The translations under genes and the position numbers were made by a program. Below are positions 1-7,341 of a DNA stretch of 10,608 nucleotides, in pieces (within the stretch, counting starts at the first letter, position 1; each line of letters opens with the position of its first letter). This DNA comes from Lysobacterales bacterium (GTDB taxonomy: Bacteria > Pseudomonadota > Gammaproteobacteria > Xanthomonadales > Marinicellaceae). The stretch is taken from assembly GCA_026990095.1 (NCBI GenBank), contig JALSIL010000522.1, forward strand, positions 1 through 10,608, given 5' to 3'. The notes below the pieces were generated by a model. It did no database searches. It worked only from the letters and a program-made list of their open reading frames with translations, and was not told where the DNA came from.

Positions 1-777
1 TTATGTATATCACCCGTTGCTCCGTGGTGGATAAGCTTTATTGGCATGTTTTTTGCCATTGTGGTGGCAAAACATTTATTTGGCGGACTCGGACAAAATA
101 TATTTAATCCAGCGATGTTAGGCTTTGCTGTGGTTTTGATTTCCTTCCCACAAGCCATGAGCATCTGGTTACCTCCGCATTCTATTAGCCCTTATGCCAT
201 GAGTTTTGTGGAAAATCTGCATGCCATATTTTTAGGGCAGTTCCCTACCGCAATTGAATTTGACACTTTAACCCAAGCCACACCCTTGGATTTAATAAAA
301 ACAGGCATTTCGCAAGACAAAATGATGAGCGAAATCACAAAGGGTATTGTCTTTGGCGATTTTGGTGGCTTAGGTTGGGAATGGGTTGCCAATATGTATT
401 TTATTGGAGGAGTTTTCCTCATCTATAAAAAAATCATTACTTGGCGAGTACCAACTGCGGTTATCTTAACAACCATTGCTTTTTCATTGCCCTTCTATTT
501 ATTTGATGCAGATCATTTTATTGGTCCACTGCAACACCTCTTTTCTGGCGGGCTGATGCTTGGGGCCTTTTTTATTGCCACCGACCCTACCTCAGGTTGC
601 TCCTCACACAAAGGTCAACTAATCTTTGGTGCAGGAGTGGCTATTATGACTTTATTGATTCGAGAATTTGGTAACTTCCCAGACGGCGTAGCATTTGGAG
701 TGTTAATTATGAACATGTCCGCACCATTAATTGACCGTTTGACTATTCCTAAAGCATTTGGGCAAGAAAATAAATGA
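1..777 (+). CDS. rnfD: Ion-translocating oxidoreductase subunit RnfD (RsxD), 5' end outside window
   Basis: Membrane subunit of the Rnf/Rsx complex, which couples electron transfer between ferredoxin-type carriers and NADH to ion movement across the inner membrane. The frame is open from base 1; the first in-frame ATG at 46 is internal, because the codons before it read as conserved RnfD sequence (..SPVAPWWISFIG..). Visible landmarks are the GGLGQNIFNPAMLGF segment, the TQATPLD motif whose threonine (codon 280-282) is the expected covalent FMN site of the NqrB/RnfD family, several hydrophobic helices, and the late GAFFIATDPTSG and FPDGVAFGVL motifs. About 258 codons are visible, so roughly the first quarter of the usual ~350-residue protein is missing. 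The stop overlaps the rnfG start in an ATGA, implying translational coupling within one operon. Confidence 0.95.
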   Translation, partial: LCISPVAPWWISFIGMFFAIVVAKHLFGGLGQNIFNPAMLGFAVVLISFPQAMSIWLPPHSISPYAMSFVENLHAIFLGQFPTAIEFDTLTQATPLDLIKTGISQDKMMSEITKGIVFGDFGGLGWEWVANMYFIGGVFLIYKKIITWRVPTAVILTTIAFSLPFYLFDADHFIGPLQHLFSGGLMLGAFFIATDPTSGCSSHKGQLIFGAGVAIMTLLIREFGNFPDGVAFGVLIMNMSAPLIDRLTIPKAFGQENK

Positions 778-1394
778 GTCCTTTTATTAAAATCCCTCTT
801 ATTTTAGCCTTAGTGACATTTTTCACCAGTGGTCTCTTGGTTTTTAGTGAAAAAGCAACACACGACAAAATAGCTCAGCAAAAGAAAATGTTGTTATTAG
901 AAAGCTTAAAAGAGTTAATTCCTGATGAGTTACACGACAATGATTTAACCCAAGACAGCTTATTAATCAATCACCCTGAACAACTTGGGCACCGTAACGA
1001 ACAAGCTTTGTATGTTGGCAAATTAAACGGTAAAACAACCGTTATTGCAGTGCCAGTCACCGCGCGAAATGGTTATTCTGGCGATATTGATTTAATGGTA
1101 GGAATTAAAAACAACGGCGAAATAACCGCTGTCAAAATTTTAGAACAACACGAAACACCAGGACTTGGTGATTTAATCCAAGCCAACAAAAGCGATTGGC
1201 TTAAACAATTTCCAAGTCTATCACTAAAAAAAGTTGGCTTAAAAAACTGGAAAGTCAAACGCGATGGTGGGCAGTTTGACCAAATTACTGGTGCAACCAT
1301 AACACCACGTGCGGTTGTCGAAGCGATTAAGCATGCCTTAGAATTTCAACACGAGTTTTTAATAACCACACATAAAGAGGACGCAATCAAATGA
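774..1394 (+). CDS. rnfG: Ion-translocating oxidoreductase subunit RnfG (RsxG), FMN-binding
   Basis: Periplasm-facing flavoprotein subunit of the Rnf complex. The 206 residues match the usual family length. An N-terminal membrane anchor spans about residues 5-25 (IPLILALVTFFTSGLLVF), followed by a soluble FMN-binding domain. The HETPGLGD motif is at about 126-133. The flavinylation motif is TGAT at 172-175, and Thr175 is the expected attachment residue of the S/T-G-A-T motif shared by NqrC and RnfG. The start ATG overlaps the rnfD stop and the stop overlaps the rnfE start (both ATGA), so the three genes are cotranscribed and translationally coupled. No residue expected for function appears to be missing. 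Flavin attachment would need an ApbE-type transferase, which is not in this window. Confidence 0.96.
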   Translation: MSPFIKIPLILALVTFFTSGLLVFSEKATHDKIAQQKKMLLLESLKELIPDELHDNDLTQDSLLINHPEQLGHRNEQALYVGKLNGKTTVIAVPVTARNGYSGDIDLMVGIKNNGEITAVKILEQHETPGLGDLIQANKSDWLKQFPSLSLKKVGLKNWKVKRDGGQFDQITGATITPRAVVEAIKHALEFQHEFLITTHKEDAIK

Positions 1395-2008
1395 GTGGAT
1401 TTATACGCAAAAGACTAATTGATGATAACGCAGCACTGGTGCAATTATTGGGATTATGCCCTTTATTGGCAGTTTCCAATTCGGTGGTGAACGCACTTGG
1501 GCTTGCCATTGCCACTGTCTTTACCCTTGTGTTAACTAATGCTTTGGTATCGGGCATCAAGCCAATTATTAGCAAAGAAATACGCATTTCTCTGTTTGTG
1601 CTTATTATCGCTAGTGTGGTAACGGCATTAGAAATGTTTATGAATGCTTATTTCCATGAATTGTATTTGATTTTGGGTATTTTCATTCCGCTTATTGTCA
1701 CCAACTGCATCATCATGGCACGCGCCGAAAGTTTTGCTTCCAAAAACACTATCTGGCTTGCCATAAAAGACGGATTTTTTACTGGATTAGGATTTGCATT
1801 GGTTCTCGTTGTTATCGGAGCTATCCGTGAAATCCTTGGTAATGGCAGTTTATTCAATCAGGCTCACCTGTTGTTTGGTGAATTTGGCAAGGTCATACAA
1901 TGGCAAATTTTCGAAGACTACCACGGTTTTTTAATAGCCATCCTACCGCCTGGTGCTTTCTTTGTATTGGCTATTCTGATTGCGATTAAGAATAAAGTTT
2001 CTAAATAA
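1391..2008 (+). CDS. rnfE: Ion-translocating oxidoreductase subunit RnfE (RsxE)
   Basis: Integral membrane subunit of the Rnf complex, of the NqrD/NqrE/RnfA/RnfE family. Its 205 residues are nearly all hydrophobic helices. The two family signatures are present: GLCPLLAVS near residue 21 and IPLIVTNCIIMARAE near 99-113. Their cysteines (Cys23 and Cys106) are those that, with two from RnfA, hold the intramembrane [2Fe-2S] cluster in related complexes. A good ribosome site (AGAGGA at about 1375-1380) lies inside the end of rnfG, nine bases before the ATG. This is the last gene of the visible operon: in E. coli the endonuclease III gene nth follows, but here the next gene is convergent. Confidence 0.96.
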   Translation: MSGFIRKRLIDDNAALVQLLGLCPLLAVSNSVVNALGLAIATVFTLVLTNALVSGIKPIISKEIRISLFVLIIASVVTALEMFMNAYFHELYLILGIFIPLIVTNCIIMARAESFASKNTIWLAIKDGFFTGLGFALVLVVIGAIREILGNGSLFNQAHLLFGEFGKVIQWQIFEDYHGFLIAILPPGAFFVLAILIAIKNKVSK

Positions 2009-2040
2009 GTTCCTTAACCAATGGTTTTTTGGGCAAACAT

Positions 2041-2058
2041 TGTTTATGGGATAAAACA
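2041..2058. terminator. Possible weak terminator hairpin between convergent rnfE and kinase genes
   Basis: The 60-base gap between two converging genes holds TGTTTAT-GGG-ATAAAACA, a seven-pair stem with one bulged base and a 3-base loop, followed on the plus strand by an A-rich run rather than a T run. A second small stem, AACC-AAT-GGTT followed by TTTT, lies at 2016-2030 just after rnfE and is the better fit to an rnfE terminator, though only four pairs long. The nine-mer AAACATTGT occurs twice (2035-2043 and 2054-2062). Neither hairpin is strong, so termination here is a guess from gene orientation. Confidence 0.25.
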
Positions 2059-2068
2059 TTGTAAAAAA

Positions 2069-4612
2069 TCACTCTACTGTTGTGATATTACCCCCCCCCT
2101 TTAGTTGTTTTAATTTATTTTGGGTTTCGGCTATGGCTTTTTTATCTTGATTCTCTTCTAAGAGTAGCTGTAGTTTTTCGGTATAAATCTTGATGGCAGC
2201 ATCTGTATTATGGTCTTTTTCATAGGCACGAGCCAACTTGCTCAAGGTATCTAGTACATCGTACAATACAGGGTTTCCTAATCGTTGGTACATGTTTTTT
2301 GATTCTTCAAGGTATTTTATCGCATTTTTTAAATCATCGGTATAGTAATAGACTTGACCTAAACTGGTCAGATAATAAGCGGTATCATAGTGGTCTTGTT
2401 GATGCAGGTTTTTTAAAGTATTGACTGTTTCGCTCAATGCAGCTACAGAGCCTGAGTAATCTCCATCCAAGCTCATTATCGCTGCTCTATTGGCAAGAGT
2501 AAGTGCATAGTCTATGTGATTTTTTCCTACACTTTTAGCATATATTTCTAAGGCTTGTTGATTTAATTCTTTGCATTTTTTTATCTGTTTATCTTTGCAA
2601 TAAGCAATGGCAAGATTGTCATAATTAAGAGCTATGTCAGGATGATTTTTGGGAAGAATTTTTTCTCTAAGCTGTAACGACTGCAATCCATATTCAATGG
2701 CTTGTTGATGCTTACCTGCTCCAGTTGAGATGTTGATTAAATTATTCAATACCGTAATTTTAATCTCCAGTCCTTTCACATCATCCTCAGAAAACATCAT
2801 CAAGGCTTTGGTAACAAGAGTTTCTGCACTTTCTAATTTTTTTAAATGCCAATCTATCATACCCAATGAGTTATAGAGTTGGATGATGTTATATTTATTA
2901 CTTTCTTTATCCTCTTGATAAATGGATAACAATTCATCGTATGTGTCTTTTGCTATTTTAAATTCCCCTCTTTTTGATTGGGTAACACCCAAGCTATATT
3001 TCATGTCTAAGTAAGATTCAGTGCTAGTCAAACCATTTTTCTCTGCTAAAGCCAATCCTTTTTGTTGTAATTGCACTGCCTTATTTAGATTGCTAGTTTC
3101 CATCTCTATTAATGCTTGATAGCGCAGTATCTCCATTAACAATTCAACATCTTGTAAATTATTTGAATGGTATATTTGTTCAGCACTTTCAAACTGTAAT
3201 TTTGCTTTTGGAAACAAGCCTAGTTTAGAATACACTTTGCCAATAACCATTTTTAATTTTATTAACACTCCAGGCTGTTCATTAAGTTCTGAATCAATGC
3301 GACTCGCACCTTCATCCAACATTTCTCTAGCAGTTAAAGGATTACCATTGTTTGTGTAGGGATTAGATTGATCAAACAAGCTACTTAAAAACTCTGCTAC
3401 CTGTTCGGCTTCATTTTTAGCATTCTCTGCTTTGTCTTTGGCTTGTTCTGCGACAATTTTAGCGGTTTCTGCTGCATTTTTTTGTAAATTCAAGTCATAG
3501 GTATATTTACTGAACCCCAGAACTGATAAAGAGATAACAGCAAATAAGGCCATTTTCTTTAGTCGACGTTTGGGGATTTCTTTAATGTCTTTTAACGCTT
3601 TAACTACTTCAGTAGCTCTGGGTCTATTTTCTGAGTCTCGTTGAGTCATTGCGGCTATTAATGATTGATAGCTTTTTGGCAACAATTCACTGTGAGTTGT
3701 TTCGGCTAGTATCACTTGTTTTTTTAACTCTTTGATACCGGTTAAATCATAAACTGTCGCACCTGTTAAAATTTCTTGCATTATTATTCCAAAAGAATAA
3801 ATATCACTAGCCTTGGTGACTTCCTTACCTTGGGCTTGTTCTGGACTCATGTACAATAAGGTTCCCATCAAAGTGCCCATTTTTGTTATGGGCTTTTCAT
3901 TGCTTGTTGATTTGGATTCTTCTGAATGAATACCAGGATTTTCCAGCACTGTTGATTTTGCAATGCCGAAATCTAATATTTTGATTTCCTTATCGGCTGT
4001 GTACATGATGTTATCTGGCTTTAAATCACGATGAATGATATTTTTTTTATGCGCCACTTCAAGTGCGGAGGCAATTTGAATAAAAACGTTTAGTTTTTCT
4101 TGGTCCGATAAATGAATATCGTTTAATGTGCTACCATCAACCAATTCAAGCACCAACATATCGCCATCTTCGTAGTCAATATAATCATAAATTTGGCAAA
4201 TAGATGGGTGATTGATTAGTGATAAAATTTGTGCTTCTTGCTTAAATCTATTTTGAGTTGCTTTGTTTTTGATGTATTCCGAACGAATGGTTTTAATGGC
4301 TACATTGCGTTTGAGCTTTTCATCATAGGCCATGTAAACCGAACCCATGCCACCTTTGGCAATGAGTTTGATGATAATAAACTGATTAATCTTATCCCCT
4401 GCTTTTAAATCTTTAATCTGAAGAGTGGATAAGGGTTGAGCTCCGTGAGAGGTTTTTAATATAAACTGAGTTAATTCCGTATCGTCATTTAATAACAGAG
4501 CGATTTTTTGTTTGAGTTCACTCTCTTCTATTTGATCTAAAAAAGCCGTGCGTTCATGCGTTTCTAAAAACAAGGCTTTTTTAAGAAGCTCATTTATTTC
4601 GGTTTTAGACAT
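2069..4612 (-). CDS. Transmembrane Ser/Thr protein kinase with C-terminal TPR sensor domain
   Basis: An 847-residue receptor-like Hanks-type kinase. Residues 1-60 carry the N-terminal pattern common in this group (R..FLDQI...LLN). The kinase domain spans about 73-345: Gly-rich loop AKGGMGSVY (85-93), VAIK with Lys107, helix-C Glu126, catalytic loop HRDLKPDN with Asp196, DFG at 214-216 and SPE (for APE) at 256-258, so it should be active. KRRLKK precedes a single membrane helix at about 354-370, placing the kinase in the cytoplasm and the rest in the periplasm. An Ala/Glu/Lys-rich coiled coil (379-408) leads into a TPR array (about 450-835), with kinesin-light-chain-like repeats (LPKNHPDIALNYDNLA). 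It lies 75 bases downstream of an ECF sigma gene, a recurrent pairing, and probably senses an envelope signal for that sigma factor. The substrate and signal are unknown. Confidence 0.93.
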   Translation of the reverse strand: MSKTEINELLKKALFLETHERTAFLDQIEESELKQKIALLLNDDTELTQFILKTSHGAQPLSTLQIKDLKAGDKINQFIIIKLIAKGGMGSVYMAYDEKLKRNVAIKTIRSEYIKNKATQNRFKQEAQILSLINHPSICQIYDYIDYEDGDMLVLELVDGSTLNDIHLSDQEKLNVFIQIASALEVAHKKNIIHRDLKPDNIMYTADKEIKILDFGIAKSTVLENPGIHSEESKSTSNEKPITKMGTLMGTLLYMSPEQAQGKEVTKASDIYSFGIIMQEILTGATVYDLTGIKELKKQVILAETTHSELLPKSYQSLIAAMTQRDSENRPRATEVVKALKDIKEIPKRRLKKMALFAVISLSVLGFSKYTYDLNLQKNAAETAKIVAEQAKDKAENAKNEAEQVAEFLSSLFDQSNPYTNNGNPLTAREMLDEGASRIDSELNEQPGVLIKLKMVIGKVYSKLGLFPKAKLQFESAEQIYHSNNLQDVELLMEILRYQALIEMETSNLNKAVQLQQKGLALAEKNGLTSTESYLDMKYSLGVTQSKRGEFKIAKDTYDELLSIYQEDKESNKYNIIQLYNSLGMIDWHLKKLESAETLVTKALMMFSEDDVKGLEIKITVLNNLINISTGAGKHQQAIEYGLQSLQLREKILPKNHPDIALNYDNLAIAYCKDKQIKKCKELNQQALEIYAKSVGKNHIDYALTLANRAAIMSLDGDYSGSVAALSETVNTLKNLHQQDHYDTAYYLTSLGQVYYYTDDLKNAIKYLEESKNMYQRLGNPVLYDVLDTLSKLARAYEKDHNTDAAIKIYTEKLQLLLEENQDKKAIAETQNKLKQLKGGGNITTVE
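2091..2099 (-). repeat. G9 homopolymer in the last codons of the kinase gene
   Basis: Nine consecutive C on the plus strand read as AAG GGG GGG GGT near the kinase C-terminus, giving Lys-Gly-Gly-Gly followed by six more residues. Gain of one G gives an immediate TAA; loss of one gives a short different tail ending at TAG. All three lengths therefore end within a few codons of each other, so slippage here would change only the last few residues. Confidence 0.9.
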
Positions 4613-4643
4613 AGGTGCATTATTTTTCTTACTCTATACCTAT

Positions 4644-4672
4644 ATCATGATTGAATAAAGGAATTTTGTCAA
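4644..4672 (-). promoter_or_regulatory. Candidate promoter for the kinase gene
   Basis: On the minus strand between the sigma and kinase genes, a perfect -35 TTGACA (4667-4672) is followed after 17 bases by CATGAT (4644-4649), which matches four of six -10 positions. It would start transcription about 25 bases before the kinase ATG. The kinase may therefore be expressed both from the sigma-gene promoter and from this one. Only the -35 is convincing. Confidence 0.3.
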
Positions 4673-4687
4673 TTATTTTTTCTGCAT

Positions 4688-5260
4688 CTATCTAATGATT
4701 GATTGTTCTGCAAATTCAATTGCAAGCCACTTCTTTGAACGTTTCCAATACCTCCTAACCGACCTGACATTGACATTCAAAGCCTCAGCAGTTTCTTGCT
4801 CTGAATAGCCTGCAAAATATTTGCATTCTACCGTGATGGCGAGTTTTTCATCTATAGCTCGTAATTTTTCTATGCCTTCATGAACATAAAATATTTCTTT
4901 AGTGTTGTCATTAATGGGTAATTTGCTATCGGTTAAGGTGGTTACACAAAAATTTGCTCCCCGCTTAAGACTACTGTCGTTTCTTAATTGATCAATTATC
5001 AAAAAACGCATGGCATTGGCTGCAATGGCTAAAAAATGCCTGCGTCCATTGGCGTTAATAGACAAAGACTTAGAAAATTTTAGGTACACTTCATGAACCA
5101 ACTCTTGTGCGGATATGTCCTTTTTTCCTAATTTGTTTATCTGTGATTGTGCCACCTTACACAGCTCTTGGTACAATGCATCAACAATAAAACCCAACTC
5201 TTGTACATCACCCTCTGAATAGGCTATGATATGTTGAGTAATATTTTCTATGGATGGCAT
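4688..5260 (-). CDS. ECF-family RNA polymerase sigma factor, kinase-associated type
   Basis: A 190-residue sigma-70 family factor with only regions 2 and 4. Region 2 contains the AQELVHEVYLKF and GRRHFLAIAANAMR stretches typical of the ECF subfamily found beside Ser/Thr kinases (the TIGR02999-like group). Region 4 is a helix-turn-helix at about 152-183 (YSEQETAEALNVNVRSVRRY). The acidic DAED-like motif usual in region 2.2 of ECF factors reads S-A-Q-E here. I chose the ATG at 5258-5260; an in-frame TTG two codons upstream (5264-5266) is an alternative, and neither has a clear Shine-Dalgarno. No anti-sigma gene is adjacent; the next gene is the TPR kinase, 75 bases on, probably its regulator. 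Target genes are not evident from the sequence. Confidence 0.92.
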   Translation of the reverse strand: MPSIENITQHIIAYSEGDVQELGFIVDALYQELCKVAQSQINKLGKKDISAQELVHEVYLKFSKSLSINANGRRHFLAIAANAMRFLIIDQLRNDSSLKRGANFCVTTLTDSKLPINDNTKEIFYVHEGIEKLRAIDEKLAITVECKYFAGYSEQETAEALNVNVRSVRRYWKRSKKWLAIEFAEQSIIR

Positions 5261-5289
5261 TGACAATAGTTTGTATTAATTTAAGTATG

Positions 5290-5317
5290 ATTATACAAAC
5301 ATTCCAACCTTTTACAA
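5290..5317 (-). promoter_or_regulatory. Promoter for the ECF sigma gene
   Basis: On the minus strand, TTGTAA (5312-5317, four of six -35 matches) and a perfect TATAAT (5290-5295) are separated by 16 bases. Transcription would begin near 5283, about 23 bases before the ATG at 5260. It resembles a housekeeping sigma-70 promoter rather than an ECF-type one, so autoregulation by the sigma factor is not suggested. Confidence 0.5.
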
Positions 5318-5381
5318 CTTTTCTTTACTCCCTAATATTTAATACTTCAATCCCATATTGTCATTGCAAAACATATTAAAT

Positions 5382-5688
5382 TTATTCAAATTCGTTCATA
5401 AAAACCACATTTTTCTCCTGTTTCAAGCTCATGTCATCCCAGCGTATAACCCAATTCATAGGGTTGCCTGTATTGATAAATCCATAAGTTAAACGAGGTA
5501 TAATATTTCCAGTGTTGTTTGGAGATAAGGCAGTTATCGTGAAACATATCCATTCATTTAGAAAATTGCTCTTAACAGGAACAACTTCTATAAAATATCA
5601 GAGACACTTGCAAAACTAAGTTTGCTACCTCATCAGCACTTAAATGCTTATAACTGCCTTTAAAACCCCATGATAGAATACAGCAACT
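5382..5688 (-). pseudogene. Frameshifted C-terminal remnant of a probable secreted protein
   Basis: Two adjoining minus-strand frames read like real protein but are out of phase. The first (5688-5575, 38 codons) contains GSYKHLSADEVANLVLQVS then IFYR. The second (5597-5382, 71 residues) contains EVVPVKSNFLNEW, then IIPRLTYGFINTGNP, NWVIRWDDMSL and the terminal VFMNEFE before a stop. They join naturally near 5590-5597 (..LIFYR / EVVPV..). The RLTYGFINTGN..IRWDDMSL pattern resembles the C-terminal strands of beta-sandwich carbohydrate-binding modules, a loose resemblance only. No start codon, ribosome site or signal peptide is found upstream. The ending VFMNEFE resembles the PIFKNGFE end of the small secreted protein at 7025-7333, suggesting the remains of a larger exported protein. 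Confidence 0.45.
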
Positions 5689-5843
5689 TCAATCTAAGTC
5701 TTGTGTTTTTGGCAAGGCTTCTGCATGAAATCCTAATCATTCTAAGGTAAATACTGATAATTGCCCTCACCCATGAGGGTTTACATGAAGCTTCATTCCA
5801 TATAAATTTATGAGATAAACGACTATGTGACGAGAATAAAGAG

Positions 5844-5860
5844 GAATTTTGACAAAATTC
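5844..5860. terminator. Possible terminator hairpin after the secreted-protein cassette
   Basis: GAATTTT-GAC-AAAATTC is a perfect seven-pair inverted repeat with a 3-base loop, about 65 bases past the stop of the last cassette gene. Read on the minus strand it is followed by a mixed T-rich stretch (CCTCTTTATTC); read on the plus strand it is followed by AGTTTTT. The stem is mostly A-T pairs, so strength is doubtful. Position and symmetry are the only support. Confidence 0.3.
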
Positions 5861-5924
5861 AGTTTTTCCGCAACAAAATACTCTTTCTAGGTCAGTCACT
5901 ATTTATCATGATTCAAGATTAGGG

Positions 5925-7013
5925 TTAATAAAGAATTATCATTATATCGCCATTTTCAAAGCCACCGAGTCGGTTTGATCTTTGACATACCAAAACTTGC
6001 ACTGTAGAGCCAATAGTACAACTCGCAATTGCAGCATCAGCTGATACCGCAGTCACTTGCCAATAATGACCCGATATATCTATTGGATAATTGATTATAC
6101 ATCCTCCCACTCCATTAGCAGAGGATGAAACATTGCCTACGGTATTTGTTAAGTTTTCGGATGTGAGACTTCCTGTGCCACTGTTACCACAGGTTACACG
6201 GACATAGAATTTAGGGAGACCAGTAGCTGAGGCATCTTGAGTCATTATTCCATTGAATTGCGAAGCTCCTTTAACACGCAAGCCATCGGATGGTGGCGTG
6301 TTCCAGCTACCTACAGAAGCACCGCCATTTGAATCCACATAAAATTTAATTGCCCCATTTTTTCTTACCCTTAGTGGATCATCCTGAACTCCAGCTCCAT
6401 CCGAGTCTACATCAAGAGCAACATTACTTCCAATTCCATCAACTTGTAAAGCACCTCCTACACGCAAACCATCTGGTGGTGGTACAGAAGTTGTTCCTAT
6501 TGAAACTCCTACATTGCTGACACGAATTTTATTGCCACCCGACTTCCAATTTGTTCCATCAAAAACCAAAACTTCACTGGCAGTGGCAGTGACAGATAAA
6601 TCATTGGCAATGGTTGCGTTATTGGCAAAATCTGCTTTCACTGCATAAGGAGCCGTGGTAATTTTTTGGCGTGGTGATAATGTGTTGTAGCTGCCACTAC
6701 TTGTTGGTTTTATTGCCAGTTCAAGCCAGGTATCAGCACTACCACTAAATATTAAATTACCAAAATCAACATCTGGCACGGTGAAAATTCCATTAGTTAC
6801 GACAACACCTGTGTGTATATCGGCACCAAAAAACAACAATGAAGTGCCACCTGTTGCTCCGCCATAAGCATCAAAAGACATATCGTAAGTGCCATTGGCT
6901 GGACTGCCATTGACGAATAATTCTCCTTGGTAGGTAAATACCGTATTAACTGCTTGTGCATTCACAAGTAGTGGAAAAAAAATCAATACGCTTAAAAGTT
7001 TAATAGTTTTCAT
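5925..7013 (-). CDS. Secreted protein sharing the N-terminal domain of the neighbouring fibre protein
   Basis: A 362-residue exported protein of unknown function. A signal peptide covers residues 1-19 (..FFPLLVNAQ). Residues 25-130 repeat the N-terminal domain of the 684-residue fibre protein two genes upstream: FTYQGELFVNGSPANGTY, a TNGIFTV strand, and LSPRQKITTAPYAVKA. The middle has an internal duplication: SIGTTSVPPPDGLRVGG (171-187) against SVGSWNTPPSDGLRVKG (233-249), about 62 residues apart. The C-terminal part (270-362) holds four cysteines (275, 305, 332, 343), suggesting disulfides. It lacks the S74 chaperone end. It is third in a tight operon, 11 bases after the preceding stop, with a strong ribosome site (AGGAGT, seven bases before the ATG) overlapping that stop. 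Possibly an accessory fibre or surface protein; that role is inferred from context. Confidence 0.85.
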   Translation of the reverse strand: MKTIKLLSVLIFFPLLVNAQAVNTVFTYQGELFVNGSPANGTYDMSFDAYGGATGGTSLLFFGADIHTGVVVTNGIFTVPDVDFGNLIFSGSADTWLELAIKPTSSGSYNTLSPRQKITTAPYAVKADFANNATIANDLSVTATASEVLVFDGTNWKSGGNKIRVSNVGVSIGTTSVPPPDGLRVGGALQVDGIGSNVALDVDSDGAGVQDDPLRVRKNGAIKFYVDSNGGASVGSWNTPPSDGLRVKGASQFNGIMTQDASATGLPKFYVRVTCGNSGTGSLTSENLTNTVGNVSSSANGVGGCIINYPIDISGHYWQVTAVSADAAIASCTIGSTVQVLVCQRSNRLGGFENGDIMIILY

Positions 7014-7024
7014 GTTATTTACTC

Positions 7025-7333
7025 CTATTCAAAACCATTTTTAAAAATGGGGTCACCTGTGTTTGTTGCGCTTGCCCCTTGTAAAAATCCACCTTTAAAA
7101 ACATAAGGTGAAGCCGTTGCGTTGTGACCGGCATCAATTTGCCCAATCACGCCTGTTACTTTGTAAATACTGCCTGTATCTGTCATCACACCTCCTCCTG
7201 ATGATAAAGTGAATTTTTTTAGTGTGTAGGTATTTGTTCCTTGTTGTTGTGCAGTGGATTTTGTTACTTCTTCCTGAGAAATTGCAACAAAATTAAGTAA
7301 CAATAAACCACTGATTAGAATATAATTTTTCAT
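7025..7333 (-). CDS. Small secreted protein with GxIGQxDAG-type motif and '..FKNGFE' end
   Basis: 102 residues. An N-terminal signal peptide (1-19, ILISGLLLLNFVAIS) is followed by a linker and one copy of a motif I recall from many secreted bacterial proteins: FTLSSGGG (41-48), then VTGVIGQIDAG (59-69), then YVFKGGF (77-83). It ends in DPIFKNGFE, a short acidic-aromatic tail like the C-termini of some other exported proteins in related bacteria, possibly a sorting or secretion signal. It is the middle gene of the cassette: the start lies eight bases after the fibre gene's stop with an AGAGG ribosome site overlapping that stop, and its own stop overlaps the next gene's ribosome site. Function is unknown; the location suggests a partner of the fibre protein. 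Confidence 0.82.
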   Translation of the reverse strand: MKNYILISGLLLLNFVAISQEEVTKSTAQQQGTNTYTLKKFTLSSGGGVMTDTGSIYKVTGVIGQIDAGHNATASPYVFKGGFLQGASATNTGDPIFKNGFE

Positions 7334-7341
7334 GTTTACCT

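Larger units (their letters stand above)
5267..5924. other. Intergenic stretch with gene remnant, hairpins and sigma promoter
   Basis: There is no intact gene in these 658 bases. They hold the sigma-gene promoter (5290-5317), a frameshifted coding remnant on the minus strand (about 5382-5688), a perfect six-pair hairpin CCCTCA-CCCA-TGAGGG at 5764-5779 with no T run on either side, and an AT-rich seven-pair hairpin at 5844-5860. A 79-codon open frame on the minus strand at 5660-5899 has no recognisable protein features and runs into the remnant region, so I do not call it a gene. Confidence 0.7.

Noticed and set aside
192..1857. Short minus-strand open frames opposite rnfD, rnfG and rnfE
   Set aside because: They are antisense to conserved Rnf genes with clear motifs, and none has a protein-like composition or start context.
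5764..5779. Perfect six-pair GC-rich hairpin as a rho-independent terminator
   Set aside because: There is no T run after it on either strand and it is about 146 bases from the nearest gene end; kept only as a note in the intergenic entry.
5660..5899. 79-codon open frame on the minus strand
   Set aside because: No ribosome site, no recognisable domain or signal peptide, unusual Ser/Arg/Cys-rich composition, and it runs into the region of the frameshifted remnant.
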